Below, in pieces: positions 1-11,322 of a stretch of DNA of 64,000 nt. Below the pieces are notes generated by a model. The model was not told the origin of the DNA. It ran no database searches and worked only from the letters and a program-made list of their open reading frames with translations. Each line of letters begins with the position of its first letter. Positions within the stretch are counted from its first letter, which is position 1. The position numbers were made by a program, and so were the translations under genes. The DNA is from Rhizomys pruinosus. Lineage: Eukaryota; Chordata; Mammalia; Rodentia; Spalacidae. The stretch is taken from assembly GCA_009823505.1 (NCBI GenBank), contig VZQC01003052.1:1422327-1486326 (forward strand). The letters run 5' to 3'.

Positions 1-554
1 CATAGGTGAGGGAAAACTACTTTGGAGAGAGATCAATGAGTTCAAAGAACAGGTGCTAGTCTGTGACAGTCTGGGTGTGGAAAAACACTCCAATCCTTCT
101 TATGAGGGAATTTTCTAAGGCTGACAAACGCTCCAACAAAGCCTTTCCTGGTCGGTGCTGCTTCCCAAGGGCTCTCAGTGGAAGTCACCAGTAAATCAAC
201 ATATTTGGGAGTGGTTTGTGCTGAACCATTCAAGAGCCACAGATAATAAAATATTTAAGACAAAGCTCATTTTTCAAGGAGTTATAAGAAATGAAAATAA
301 ATCAGGTAAAAATGCTGGCAGTCAGTATAAATGAAATGTCTAATAAAACAGGAAGACCAATGTCACATTTGTATATGACTAAAAACCACAGGGGGCAGAG
401 GGTAACTTCCAAAGTGGGTGATTATGGAAGTAGATTTCTGTAAGAATGAATTGTTTCTATAATTAGAGAAAGAAACCAAAATATGTCTATAACTAAATAT
501 GCTAAGGCAAAAAGTAAATACAAAATATTTGTTGATGTATGATATTGGTGAGTT
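1..554. other. intronic sequence, nothing recognised
   Basis: AT-rich sequence with no splice-flanked coding match and no repeat I can name. It ends where an L1 3' UTR begins. Confidence 0.5.
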
Positions 555-1211
555 ACAGGTGGAAATTTTTTTCTTAAGTTAATTTTTATTGAGCGCATTT
601 CATACAACATTTCTTAATCAAATTTAGACTCGTTCCCCCATCCATGCCCACCCCTTACGTTCCCCCGCCCCCAGCCAGAGCTCATAGATTCTGTCATACG
701 TGTTAAATCCTGTCTTGCATCTTTTTCTCAGTCTTTTATAACCTTTTTAATGCACAAGTTTACTGTTTTGGTCAGTTCTTTGAATAGGTTTTTCTCTCTC
801 TTTTTTGTTCCCTCTAATTTTATATTATTCCAAAATATGCATATATATGCTCCACACATAAATCAAAATTACAAATTCTGAAAATAAACTATAGGTTAAT
901 TCCTAAACACATTTAGAGATTCGCATTTTAACAGTAAAGTTGAATGCAGGTAAAAAGATGTGTAACTTCACATTTTTTTTTAGAATATGGATACATATCT
1001 TCCATCCATATATGGTAATTACAATGTGTGAATACAAGTGGTAGGACAATTCTAGAACCCATTAAGAGATTCACATTGGAATAGCACAGTTGCCTTCAGA
1101 TATAATAAAATATAATAATAAAGTTGCTCAGTTTGCCTGCCAACTGTGGATTTGGTGTTAGCATCCACAAATGAGGGAAACCATTCGCCTTTTTTTTTTT
1201 TTTTTTTTTCT
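555..1211 (-). mobile_element. L1 3' UTR
   Basis: This is the 3' UTR of a minus-strand L1. Read on the minus strand it holds the motif AACCTATAGTTTATTTTCAG and the end GTATGAAATGCGCTCAATAA. The same motifs recur near 5190, 39840, 55750 and 55880, so they mark a family-wide 3' UTR. A 22-base T run (1190-1211) separates it from the ORF2 end. Confidence 0.75.
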
Positions 1212-3560
1212 GGGACTATGTTACTTCACTTGGCTTCCAGTTCCATCCATTTACTGGCAAAGCTCATGATGTTATCTTTTTTTACCACTGCATAGAACTC
1301 CATTGTGTAGATGTACCACATTTTTGTTATCTAGTCATCAGTTGAGAGGCATTTGGGTTGGTTCCAGCTTTTTGTTATTGTGAAGAGAGCTGCAATAAAC
1401 ATAGATGTGCATGTATCTTTGCAGTAGGATGCATCTTGTGGGTATATACCCAGGAGTGGTATGGCTGGGTCAGGTGGTAGGCTCACTTGGAGTTTTTTAA
1501 GGACTCTCCACACTGCTTTCCACAGTGGTTGTACCAGTTTACATTCCCACCAGCAGTGGATGAGTGTTCCCTTTTCCCCACAACCTCTCCAGCATTTGGT
1601 GACTTTTGTTTTCTTGATCTTGGCCAGTCTTATTGGAGTGAGATGATACCTTAGTGTGGTTTTAATTTGCATTTCCTTAATTATTAATGCTGTTGAACAT
1701 TTTAAAAGATGTTTCTCAGCTGCTTTCATAGAAGGAATTTGGGATATTTCCCTCTGTTTGTATCCTTCTGAAAAGTATGAGTAGTAATGGTTGTAAGACC
1801 TCTTTAAATGTTTTATAGAATTCTGCTGTGAAATCATCTGGGCCTGGGCATTTTTTAGTTGGGAGGCTTTTTATTACATCTTCAATTTCCTCAAGTATTA
1901 TGGGTCTGTTTAAGCTGTCAATCTCTTCTTGGTTAAGCTTTGGCGAATCCCAGGATTTCAGATATTCATCCATTTCTCTTAGGTTTTCAAATTTAGTAGA
2001 GTAAAGGTTTTTGAAGTATTCTTGTATGATTGTTTGGATCTTTTCTTTATATGTTGTGATGTTTCACCTTTCATCACAAATGCTATTGATTTGGAGTTGC
2101 TCTTTCTTTCTTTTGGTTAACTGGGCTAGAGGTCTGTCTATTTTATCTTTTCAAAGAACCAGCTTTTGGATTCACTGATTTTTTTTTTTTTGTATTGCTT
2201 TCTTTGTTTCTATTTCATTGATTTCTGCTGTGATTTTTGTTATTTATTCCTGTCTGTTGGATTTAAGGTTCATTTGTTGTTGTCTCTCAGGTGTTTTTAG
2301 CTGCAGTGTTAGATTGTTTATTTGTTCTCTGTGTTTTTTTAAATTTTTAATTATTTTTATGTGTATGAATGTACTGTCTGCATGTAGGCTGGTGCACCCA
2401 TGTCATGCAATGCTGCAGAGGTCAGAAGAGGGTGTTGGATTCCCCTGGAACTGGAGTCAAAGACAGTTCTTAGCCACCATGTGGGTGCTGGGAATCAAAC
2501 CTGGGTCCTCTGCAAGAGCAGTCAGCACTCTTAACTGTTGAGCCATCTCTTCAACCCCCTCTTTCTGTTTTTTAATATGGAGACTTAGGTCTATAAATTT
2601 CCCTCTTAGGACTGACTTTAATGTGTCCCACAGGTTTTGTTGTGTTGTATTATCATTTTCGTTTAGTTCCAGGAATGCTTTTATTTCATTCTTTATTTCT
2701 TCCCTGACCCACTCATTGTTCAGGATTGTGTTGTTTAGTCTCCATGTGTTCTTATAGTTAGTAGGGGTTACCCTGGTGTTAATATTGAGCTTTATTGCAC
2801 TGTGGTCTGATTTGAATGCATGGGATAATTTCAATCCATTTTTATTTTTTGACATTTCTTTTGTGTCCCAGTATGTGGTTGATTTTGGAGACTGTTCCAT
2901 GGGGCGCTGACTAGAAAGTATATTCTCTGGTGTTTGGGTGGAATATTCTGTAGATATCTGTGAGGTCCATTTGGTGTATTGTATTGTTCAGTTCTGATCT
3001 CTATTTTTTGTCCAGTTGACCTATCCAGGGGGCTCAGTGGGGCCTTGAAATCCCCACTGTTAGTGTGCTGGGATTAATCTGTGTCTTGAGGTCCTGAAGG
3101 ATTGTGTTTATAAAGTTCGGTGCACCAGAGTTTGGTGTATAAGCATTTAAGACTGTGAAATCTTTCTGGTTAATTGTTCCATTGATAAGGATATAATGGC
3201 TGTCTTTGTCTTTTCTGATTAATTTTACTCTGAGTTCTATTTTGTCTGATATTAGAATAGCCACCCCACTTGCTTTTTGACACCATTTGCTTAGAATATT
3301 TTTTTCCATCCTTTCACTCTAAGGTGGTGTCTGTCCTTGAGGGTGAGATGGGTTTCTTGTAGGCATCATATAGATGGAGTCTGTTTCCTAATCCATTCTC
3401 CCAGTCTGTGACTTTTGATTGGGGAGTTTAGATCGTTAATATTTAAGGTTATTATTGAGAGATGTGTGTTGTTTCCTTTCAACTTATTTCTCATTTGCAT
3501 TCTTGGTCTAGGTATTTATTTACTCTGTTATGCTTTTGGTAATTTCTCTCTTGGGTTGCT
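1212..3560 (-). pseudogene. L1 ORF2 remnant, reverse transcriptase core deleted
   Basis: Minus-strand pieces match L1 ORF2, an endonuclease and reverse transcriptase for retrotransposition. In sense order: an endonuclease part near 3309-3034 (VAILISDKIELRV, VLNAYTPNSG), a linker near 2900-2570 ([10 protein letters not shown]), an RT entry part at 1973-1716 ([27 protein letters not shown]), then directly the C-terminal part ([35 protein letters not shown]). The RT core with its catalytic YADD-type motif is absent between about 1740 and 1715. A B2 SINE interrupts the middle, and frames shift repeatedly. It is a dead copy. Confidence 0.88.
2334..2560 (-). mobile_element. B2 SINE inside L1 ORF2
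   Basis: A nearly full B2, antisense on plus: it runs from a T-rich tail through CCCCTGGAACTGGAGT and GGGTCCTCTGCAAGAGCAG to TTGAGCCATCTCTTCAACCC. It splits the L1 ORF2, so it is younger than the L1. It lacks the 17-bp duplication seen in four other B2 copies. Confidence 0.85.
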
Positions 3561-4830
3561 TAAGGATAGCTACTCCTTTCCTCTGTTCTTTGAATTGCTT
3601 CAAGTATTTTCTGAAATGTTGGTTCTTTTGACCTGTGTTCTTTCATTTTGTTTATGTCATGAAAGATTTTTCTTTTTCCTTCAACTATGATTGACATTTT
3701 TGCTGGGTATAGTAGTCTGGGTTGGCATCTTAAGTCATCTAGCACTGGGGATACTTTGGTCCATGTTCTTCTGGCTTTCATAGTTTGGACTGAGAAGTCA
3801 GCTGCGATTCTGATGGGTTTCCCCTTATATGTAACTTGTTTTTCTCTTGTGGCTTTCAGTATTTTGTCCTTGTTTTGAGCATCTAGTGTTTTAAGTATGA
3901 TATGATTTGGGGACTTTCTTTTCTGGTCTTATCTATTTGATGTTCTATGTGCTTCTTGTATTTGTATGCATTTGTCTTTTTTCAGTTTGGGGAAATTTTC
4001 TTCTATTATTCTGTTGAAGAGCTGATCAATACCGTTCTCTTGGGATTCTTCTCCTTCTTCTATCCCTGTGATGCAGATGTTTGGTCTTTTCATAGTGTCC
4101 CACATTTCCTTGTTGTTCCGCTCTTGTGCTTTTAAAATTTTTTCATAATCTTTACTTGAGGTTTCTAGCTGTGCTGTGTTATCCTGTAGGTCTGATATTT
4201 TTTCTGCTTCATCCATTCTGCTTCTGAGTATTTTTCCCATCCATTCCTACTGATTAGATGAATGTTCAATTTCCTTTTTTATTTCATCCCATAATTTCTT
4301 CAGTATTTCCACTTACTTTTGGAGCTTTTTATTCTCTTCTTGTAGCTACTTGCTTTGCTGGTCAGTTTCTTTTTTCCTCTCAGCCTGAGATCTGTTCAAT
4401 GTTTCCACTTCCTTCTGGAGTTTGCTATTCTCTCCCTCTAGTTCTTTTTGGAGTTTGTATTTCTCTTCCTCTACTTCTTTTCTGAATTTGTCAATCTCTC
4501 CCTTTGGTTCTTTCCAGAGTTTATCATTCTTTCTTTCTAGTTCCTTCATGAGTTTTTCATTCTCTCCCTTTAGTTCTCTGATTTATCCTTTATAGTCTTT
4601 GAGTATGTCTACAATTGTTCTTCTAAGATCGGTCAGTGTCTTGGTTTCCTTCCAGGGAGATCTCATTGTTGGGATCTTCTACAGGATTGGTTGAGTTCAG
4701 TGGGGATTTATTTTGAGCTTTTTCCCATATTGTGTTTTTCCACTGTGTCTTTGGCATGTGTATTTTGTTGTTATTGTTGTTTTTCCCCCTTTGTTTGTTT
4801 GTTTGTTTGCCTTCTGTTGCTAATCTCAAA
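3560..4830 (-). pseudogene. L1 ORF1 remnant with coiled-coil repeats
   Basis: Minus-strand frames match L1 ORF1, the RNA-binding chaperone of the retrotransposon. From the N side: a head (from MRLATEGKQTNKQ, with a poly-N stretch), a coiled coil at 4549-4346 with repeated KELE and KLQKE heptads, the RRM-like part at 4240-3929 (RPNICITGIEEGEE, RIIEENFPKLKK) and the C-terminal domain at 3781-3560 (CQPRLLYPAKMS). Stops and frameshifts separate these parts. Confidence 0.82.
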
Positions 4831-5182
4831 TGTTAATATGGAGGACTGTTTGGTCACTCAGTTTGCTTCCTGCTGGTTTCTTCCTCAGTTTTGGCTATGC
4901 AACCTCAAATCCCTGACACCGTTGGATCCTCCCAACAACAGTAAACCACAGCACCAGCAGTTTATACTTTCCACCACAGTATCAGTAGCTTGAGCTGGGG
5001 GGGGGGGTTGTTACTCTTTTGGCCCCTGGGCAACTGGGCACTGAGTGTGTGTGCTCCTGGCTGTCCTTCTATCCACACATGGAGTTCCTCTCTATGGTTC
5101 TAGTGTTGGGTGTTGGGGTGGGCCACCACAGGCCTGCATGCCAGAAACCCACCAGGGCAACTCGAATCTGCCATTTTAAAAT
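4831..5182 (-). mobile_element. L1 5' region (probable 5' UTR)
   Basis: This follows the ORF1 start in minus orientation and includes a G9 run near 4999. It has no coding match. I infer L1 5' UTR from position; the exact 5' end is uncertain. Confidence 0.45.
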
Positions 5183-5432
5183 AAGCCTGTAATCTATAGT
5201 TTATTTTCAGACTCTGTCATTTTGGTATATGTGTAGAATATACCAAACTTGTTCAAAGAACTGACCAAAATAGTAAATTTCTACATCAAAAGAGTTAAAA
5301 AAAGACTAAGAAAAAGATGCAAGACAGGACTTAACAAATGCATGAACTCTGTTTGGGGGGGACATGGATGGGGAAACAGGTGTAAATTTGATTGTAAAAG
5401 GTTGTATGAAATGCACAAAATAAGCCTATAAA
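5183..5432 (+). mobile_element. L1 3' UTR fragment, inverted relative to the 0.55-5.2 kb L1
   Basis: Plus-strand sequence starts TCTATAGTTTATTTTCAG and ends TTGTATGAAATGCACAAAAT, the same 3' UTR as in the minus-strand L1 at 555-900, in the other direction. It is a separate 5'-truncated insertion lying back to back with the larger L1. Confidence 0.75.
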
Positions 5433-5522
5433 CAGTCACATGCCTATAATCCTAGTACTCTGGAGGTAGAAATATCAGGAGTTCAAGGATTGAGCCTAGC
5501 CAGGGCTGCATGAAACCTGTTT
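5433..5522 (+). mobile_element. B1-like SINE fragment
   Basis: A diverged 7SL-type box (CATGCCTATAATCCTAGTAC, then AGGAGTTCAAGGATTGAGCC) in plus orientation. It is short and old. Confidence 0.5.
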
Positions 5523-5929
5523 TTTAAAATAGTTTTTTTTTGGAACATAAGCATCTAGAAAGAGGTAGCATATGAGAGAAGCCATCTGTGGCATGGAGGC
5601 TGGCTGTGTTCACTTGAGTGCAGTACTGAAGGCCACAGTGTTTAGTTACTGATTGTCTGAGTGGCACATGGATAATCAGGGGTCCTGACTCAAGCTCTCC
5701 ATCAACAGTAGTCATGCAAAGTCAAAGGCTAAGATGTCAAGGTTGGCGTAACCAAGAGTCAAGCTAAAAATTAGATTTGTAGTGTTCTCTTTGCTCACAG
5801 ATCGCCAGACAAGGATCACAAGATCTTTTGCAGAAATTTCAGGTTCTGTATAGTTTTCACAAGGTAAAAGAATGACAAACAGAACATTGCTTAAGATGCA
5901 ATTGTTATTCTAATTTTGACTTTGACATT

Positions 5930-6010
5930 ATATATATACATATATATTATATATGTATATATAATATATTATATATATTATATACACACATATATGTATA
6001 TATAATATAT

Positions 6011-6042
<32 letters not shown>

Positions 6043-6044
6043 TG
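5930..6044. repeat. (TA)n-rich microsatellite
   Basis: About 115 bp of TATA, TATG and TACA dinucleotide variation, nearly self-complementary throughout and able to form cruciforms. Confidence 0.95.
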
Positions 6045-6244
6045 AAAAGAGGAGAATTTACCGTACTATGAAAGTCAGCAATGGTATCTTCTATTTTTAA
6101 ATACCCAGGTTCAGGCACACACTAGGTACTCAATTAGTATTTCTTAAATGAATTGTGTATTTGCTGCTGTAAAATACTGTTATTTTATAAGATAAATAAT
6201 AAATCTAGCATAAAAGTCAGCCCAAATCTGTCATCACACTTTTT

Positions 6245-6455
6245 CCTTTAAACAAATTATTTTTATTTTATGTGTTTGAGAGCTTTGCCTGCATATTTCT
6301 AAGTGCACCTGTATTGTGAAAAGCCCACATAATCCAGAAGCAGGTGTCAGATCCCCTGGAACTGGAGTTATAGATGGCTGTTAACTGCCATATGGGTGTT
6401 GGGAACTGAACCCAGATGCTCTGAAGGGCAGCCAGTACTCTTAATCTGCAAGAGG
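6245..6455 (-). mobile_element. B2-like SINE, diverged
   Basis: Contains CAGATCCCCTGGAACTGGAG and GGGAACTGAACCCAGATGCT in antisense orientation, with a T-rich end at the low side. Its start box is eroded. Confidence 0.7.
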
Positions 6456-7239
6456 ATCAGGATGGGTACTATTTTTGCTTGAAGCTCAGATTTGATTGTT
6501 CTTAAAACGTCAGGGAGACATCAATAGGAGACAGAAAAGAAAGGCACAATTTTCAGGGCCACAGGGACAGAACATTTTACTGGTTGCTAAAATCAGTGAA
6601 GGTAGGGGTGTTGTGCAATTCTCAGAGATCTGATTTCTGTTCAGACAGAACAGTCTTTTGCTGGTCATTCCTTGAAGCAAAGTCAGGTAATTTTCCAGTA
6701 CTGGTCTAAAGAAGATCCGTGGCACCATGCCCAGACAGCATAACCAATGGCAAAGGGGAGTCGACCTTTACCCCCTGGGATCCATGTCCTCCCTCTCTCA
6801 GCTTGCTCAGTTCCACACATCACATCTTATACCCTCAATATGCTTTATTGAACAGCATCCTTTCAAATGTTGAACTGAGGCTGAGAACTGAGTGCAAAAC
6901 CCGTGGTTCTGCTTTGGTGCAGGGGACCCATTAACTCTTTGTTTTACCATTTAAATGTATGAGTAATAGAGCTTAACTGGGGTGCATACCAGTAGAAGAA
7001 CAGAAGTGGACAGCACAGCTCTTATGCAAGAAGCCAATGGTGTCACAGTGTTTGAGTCTTGAGGGTGCGTGTGTAGGAGACAGGAGTTGACCCTTCAGCA
7101 CAGGCCTATGTTAGTAGCCCAGGGCAACAGCTTCTCATTTTTTATTTTCTTCTTCAATTTCACTTTCTTCTCTTGTGGCTTGAGGGCCAATTAAAGTTAC
7201 CACCAAATTACACCAGATTTCTATTCATCATTGGTTTTT
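6456..7239. other. intronic sequence, nothing recognised
   Basis: Short open frames here carry no family signal. I see no repeat I can name. Confidence 0.4.
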
Positions 7240-7665
7240 TAAAAAAAAATCATATTTGACAAGCTTGGTAAATAGATCGTCTTCCTATACAACTTGAGAT
7301 TATTATGTTAAGTGAAAAGCCAGACTCAGCAAGATAAATACTACATGTCTTATTGCATTCTCAGGAGGTAGATTTAAATTTATGCATTCATTTGTGTATA
7401 CATGTACGACAAGAAAGTAGGGAGAGGTCTATGAGACAGAGGGAGATCTAAAGAGAGGGGAACAGGATATTTATGTCATAAAAGTGGGAGGACCTGTTTG
7501 GGAGGAGGGATCAATGCCTCTCAGCAAGAAGGGCATGAGAGGACGAGGAAATGGGGAAGAGAAATGAGCAGGAAGAAAAAGTATAATAATATATGTGGGA
7601 TATATGATCTATGTCTATATCTATATGAAAATTTCACAGTGGAACCAAAATTAATTTTAAAAAGA
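7240..7665 (+). mobile_element. 5'-truncated L1, ORF2 end plus 3' UTR
   Basis: Plus strand carries TATTATGTTAAGTGAAAAGC and CCAGACTCAGCAAGATAAAT, the last ORF2 codons of rodent L1, then a purine-rich 3' UTR ending AATTTTAAAAAGA. It belongs to a different L1 branch from the element at 0.55 kb. Confidence 0.6.
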
Positions 7666-7854
7666 TCCTTTTTTCATTTTTAGAATTAGATTTATTTAAA
7701 TTTTAGATTCTGTGATATTTGACAAGAATGGATAAACAAGTAAAACTGCATTCAAGTCTTTAAGTTTCTAGTTACTCATACCTAAGAATTGTCTCATATT
7801 GAATTAAGAATTAAAATATAGGAGACTTTACCATTTGATATTTCTTTTTTTCTT

Positions 7855-8018
7855 TTTTTAATTTTTATTTAAGATTTTTAGTTGTTTTTTTAATTTATTA
7901 TTTTATATATTTTTGTACAAGATTATGTTACAAATCGAATATACACCCATGTCCCCCTCCCAACCCCCTCACCCCACCAGATTCACCATTTCAGTCAGTT
8001 CTTTGATGCAGTCTTTAA
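7855..8018 (-). mobile_element. L1 3' UTR fragment
   Basis: Resembles the L1 3' UTR in minus orientation: a T-rich stretch, then CCCCCTCCCAACCCCCTCAC and TTCAGTCAGTTCTTTGATGC. Confidence 0.55.
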
Positions 8019-8260
8019 AAAGTTTTCTTAAATTTATTTTTTATGTGTATGAATGTACTGTCTGCATGTAGGTTTGTGCACCTGTGTCATGCAATGCTGT
8101 GGAGGTCAGAAGAGGGTATTGGATTCCCCTTGAACTGGAGTTCTCCTGGAATTGGAGTTACAGATGGTTCTCAGCCACCATGTGGGTGCTGGGGATTAAA
8201 CCCGGGTCCTCTGCAAGAATAGTTGGTGCTTCTAACCGCTAGGCCATCTCTCCAGCCCCA
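8019..8260 (-). mobile_element. B2 SINE with 17-bp internal duplication
   Basis: Full B2 in antisense orientation. It has the tandem pair TTGAACTGGAGTTCT and CCTGGAATTGGAGTTAC, and GCTAGGCCATCTCTCCAGCC at the 5' box. Little diverged, hence fairly young. Confidence 0.9.
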
Positions 8261-8292
8261 TTGATGCTATCTTAAAAAGATCCTTTTTATGA

Positions 8293-8340
8293 CTTTGGCT
8301 TTTACCTTAGTGGTTTAGCCTACTAAAGTAAAAGCCAAAG
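8293..8340. repeat. short hairpin, 19-nt arms with 10-nt loop
   Basis: Arms 8293-8311 and 8322-8340 are complementary at 18 of 19 positions. The arm core is CTTTGGCTTTTAC. No known element explains it. Confidence 0.9.
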
Positions 8341-8559
8341 CCAATAGCAATGTTTACTAATGATTCGAATATTTTTACCCATGTTTTTGTCCTCTCCCAA
8401 ACTATTATTAATAAAAAATCCCTTTGATATTGTGAAAGGCCCTAAAGCACAAAATGAAATGACCAACTCAAAGACAAATCCTTTGCTGCGGGTGAATTCT
8501 ATCGTTCCATATTTATACACTGCGGATCTAAAACCAGGTATTTTAGAATGTTAGTATTT

Positions 8560-8862
8560 GGAGACAAGATCTATGAAGAGGACACAAAGTGGAAAGGGTG
8601 GTGTTAGCGGGGTGTCTTTATCAGAAGAGGAAACACGGCCATCCAAAGCCACGGCAGGGCAACACACAGAGGACAGGCCCTGGGAGGGCACAGCAAGACT
8701 ACGGCCCAGGAATCAAGGAGAGAGGCTTCCGAGGAAATTAAACCTTATGACACTTGATCTTGGATTTCTAGAATTGAGAACTGTGAGAAAATTAATTTCT
8801 GGTGTTTAAGCTACCCTGTCTGTGGAACTTTAGTATGGCAGTCTCAGAAAATGAATGTAGCC
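8560..8862 (+). mobile_element. MaLR-type LTR relic (MLT1/MST-like)
   Basis: The 3' part reads TATGACACTTGATCTTGGAT, AATTGAGAACTGTGAGAAAA and TTTAAGCTACCCTGTCTGTG, which follows the conserved 3' end of mammalian MaLR LTRs. No internal region is seen, so this is probably a solo LTR remnant. Confidence 0.6.
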
Positions 8863-9984
8863 TCACACTACAAAGTGAGAAATGAACTGTTCAGTCACAG
8901 CCATTTTGTCTGCCTGCTTCTTGGTGGGCTCTCATTAATTATTAGTTAAGTGCGTGTGAAACAATTTCCTCACACAGAACTTCAATAAATTATCAGTGGG
9001 TGATTATCATCTCCTTTTAGCACACTGGACAAGGTTCCGCATCTTGGCCCACAGTTCCCTGCCACGGCAGAGCCAGGGAGCTTCACGAGTGGTAACATTA
9101 TCTACCTGCCTGTGTGGTACCACGGACAGCCAAGGGCCACTGCTGCTGAGATCATTTAATCACAAGACACTGGTTCCCCTCTGTGCTTCCCCAATCCCTG
9201 TTCTTGGAGCCTCCTCAGACTATTTGGAAAGAAGTAAGAAAAAAATGTACTTATTATAGTTTTTTACCTCAGCTTCTCAGACATAGTTCCTTGGGCCTCC
9301 TCATCCCTCTCTGGGCTGATTTCCTGTTCTTTGGTTGTTTTGTTCTTTGCTTTTTTTCTGTGACTCCCATAAGTGATAGTTGTCCCCAGGACCCTGACCC
9401 AGCCCTTTAAGCATCTCACCTACCTGGGAGGCTTCAGTCGCTTTCCACAAGTTCACATCATGGCACCTCTGTGTACCCTTGAACTCACAGGGGGATCTAG
9501 ACTTTTGACATTCTAACAGGATGTTGTTATCTATTAAGTTCATACTCAAGAGCTGTACGTAGAGTTACAGAAAATTGCAGAAAAGTTTCTCACAGTGTTT
9601 TAAATGTTTCCAATTTGATTTTGTGTTGGACTGGATTCATAGCTTTCTTTGGCCACGTGTGACCTGTAGGCTATGGGCTGCATATGTCTTGAAGTGAGCA
9701 ACCCAGTATTTGATCAATGGTTGCTATTTGACTTCTCTGGGCCCCAGAGATACAAGCACTTCTCACATCCACTGTGTCAATATTAATTGAAGTCAGCACC
9801 CACTCATGCTTGGATTACTGCAGATACCTCTCAGCAATTCTCCTTGCCTTGGGACTTGTTTCTGTTCCAGTCAATTCTCCTTACTAAACCTTCTAAACTA
9901 CGCACTGTATGGAGTTGCTCCCCGGCTGGAAGTCTTTGCTACTGATGGTTCTCTAGTGAGGGTCTGTAATACACTTGTTACGAG
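8863..9984. other. intronic sequence, nothing recognised
   Basis: Open frames near 9000-9550 carry no family signal and lack splice-flanked receptor codons. Confidence 0.4.
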
Positions 9985-10165
9985 CATGGCTTCTGGGGCC
10001 AAACTGATTCCTGGCTCTGTCACTTACCCAATGACATTGAGGTCATGCCCTAATCTCCAAATGTTCATTCTCTTGTCCATAACTTGTGAGCAATAATAAA
10101 ATGGCTGTTCTGAGGGTTACACGAGTTAACTTGTGAGAAGCATCCAGAGTGTGGCCTGCCAGACA
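9985..10165 (+). mobile_element. MIR element
   Basis: Plus-strand order fits MIR: GCATGGCTTCTGGGGCC, then CCTGGCTCTGTCACTTACC, then AATAATAAAATGGCTGTTC. An old mammalian tRNA-derived SINE. Confidence 0.6.
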
Positions 10166-10469
10166 CTGGCCCTGGGTGAGTGTGAACTTAACAATAAAGT
10201 TCAGTTTTCTATTACTCCTGTCACCTCCTCACCATGCCCCCATGCAGACTCTGCTTTCTGGCTGTCCAGCACGTGGTCCTCTCCTTGCTGGGTCCCAAAC
10301 ACTCTTAGCAAACTTCCCCAACAAGACAGTTTACTGCCTTCTGACCACCCCTCAGCTGTCACTTTCTCTGAGTCACAGTGTCAGGGCAGGTTCTCAAACC
10401 CACTAGTCATTGGGTAGAGGACTTTTGCTCCCTGCCTGGAGTTGTTCTTCTCTATACTTAGAAAATAGA

Positions 10470-11185
10470 TTTTCTTCTCTCCGATAAGACTGGCTAGGAT
10501 CAAGAAAACAAATGATACCAATTGCTGGAGAGGTCGTGGGGAAAAGGGAACACTCATCCACTGCTGGTGGGAATGTACACTTGTACAACCACTATCGAAA
10601 GCAGTGTGGAGAACCCTTGGAAGACTTGGAATGAACTTGCCACCTGACCCAGCCATACCACTCCTGGGTATGTATCCACAAGACTCATCTTACCGCAGAG
10701 ATACATGCACAGCCATGTTTATTGCAGCTTTCTTCACAATAGCGAAGAGCTGGAACCAACCCAAGTGTCTCTCAACTGAGTGGATAGAGAAAATGTACAT
10801 CTACACAATGGAGTTCTATGAAGCGGTAAAGAAAGATGACATCATGTACTTTGCAGGTAAATGGACAGAACTAGATGATATCATGTTAAGTGAAGTAACA
10901 CAGTCCCAGAAAAACAAATGATGAATGGTATCCCTCATCTGTGGATGCTGGCACCAAGTACCTAGTTGTAAGGCAAACTGAGCAATGTTAATGTTATATT
11001 CCTCATGATCTGAAAACAAATGTGCTCTTATATTGTGAATCCCTTAACAGGTTCTAGAACTAAGCTATCATTTATTTTCAGACCTAAGAATTTTTGGTAT
11101 ATAGGTTGAGGGTATGTATGCATATTTCAGAGTAATATAAAATCAAAAGAATGAGGGAAAAATGAAGATTAAAAAAAAGAAAATA
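10470..11185 (+). pseudogene. L1 ORF2 C-terminus and 3' UTR, 5'-truncated
   Basis: The plus strand codes [75 protein letters not shown] and LSEVTQSQKNK before a stop at 10921. This is the end of L1 ORF2. The 3' UTR with GTTCTAGAACTAAGC follows. The reading frame is intact for about 440 bp, suggesting moderate age, but no endonuclease or RT part is present. Confidence 0.88.
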
Positions 11186-11189
11186 GATT

Positions 11190-11322
11190 TTTTTTTTTAG
11201 GAGATAGGATTTCCTGGAGTTCCAGCTAGTCCAGAACTTGATATGTAGACTAGGCTGGCTTTGATCTCATAGAGATCTGCCTGCTGCTGCATCAGGTGTG
11301 CTGGGATTAAAAGTATGAACCT
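11190..11322 (-). mobile_element. B1 SINE, diverged
   Basis: Antisense B1: T run, then GTAGACTAGGCTGGCTTTGA and GTGTGCTGGGATTAAAAGT. Many substitutions indicate an old copy. Confidence 0.75.
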
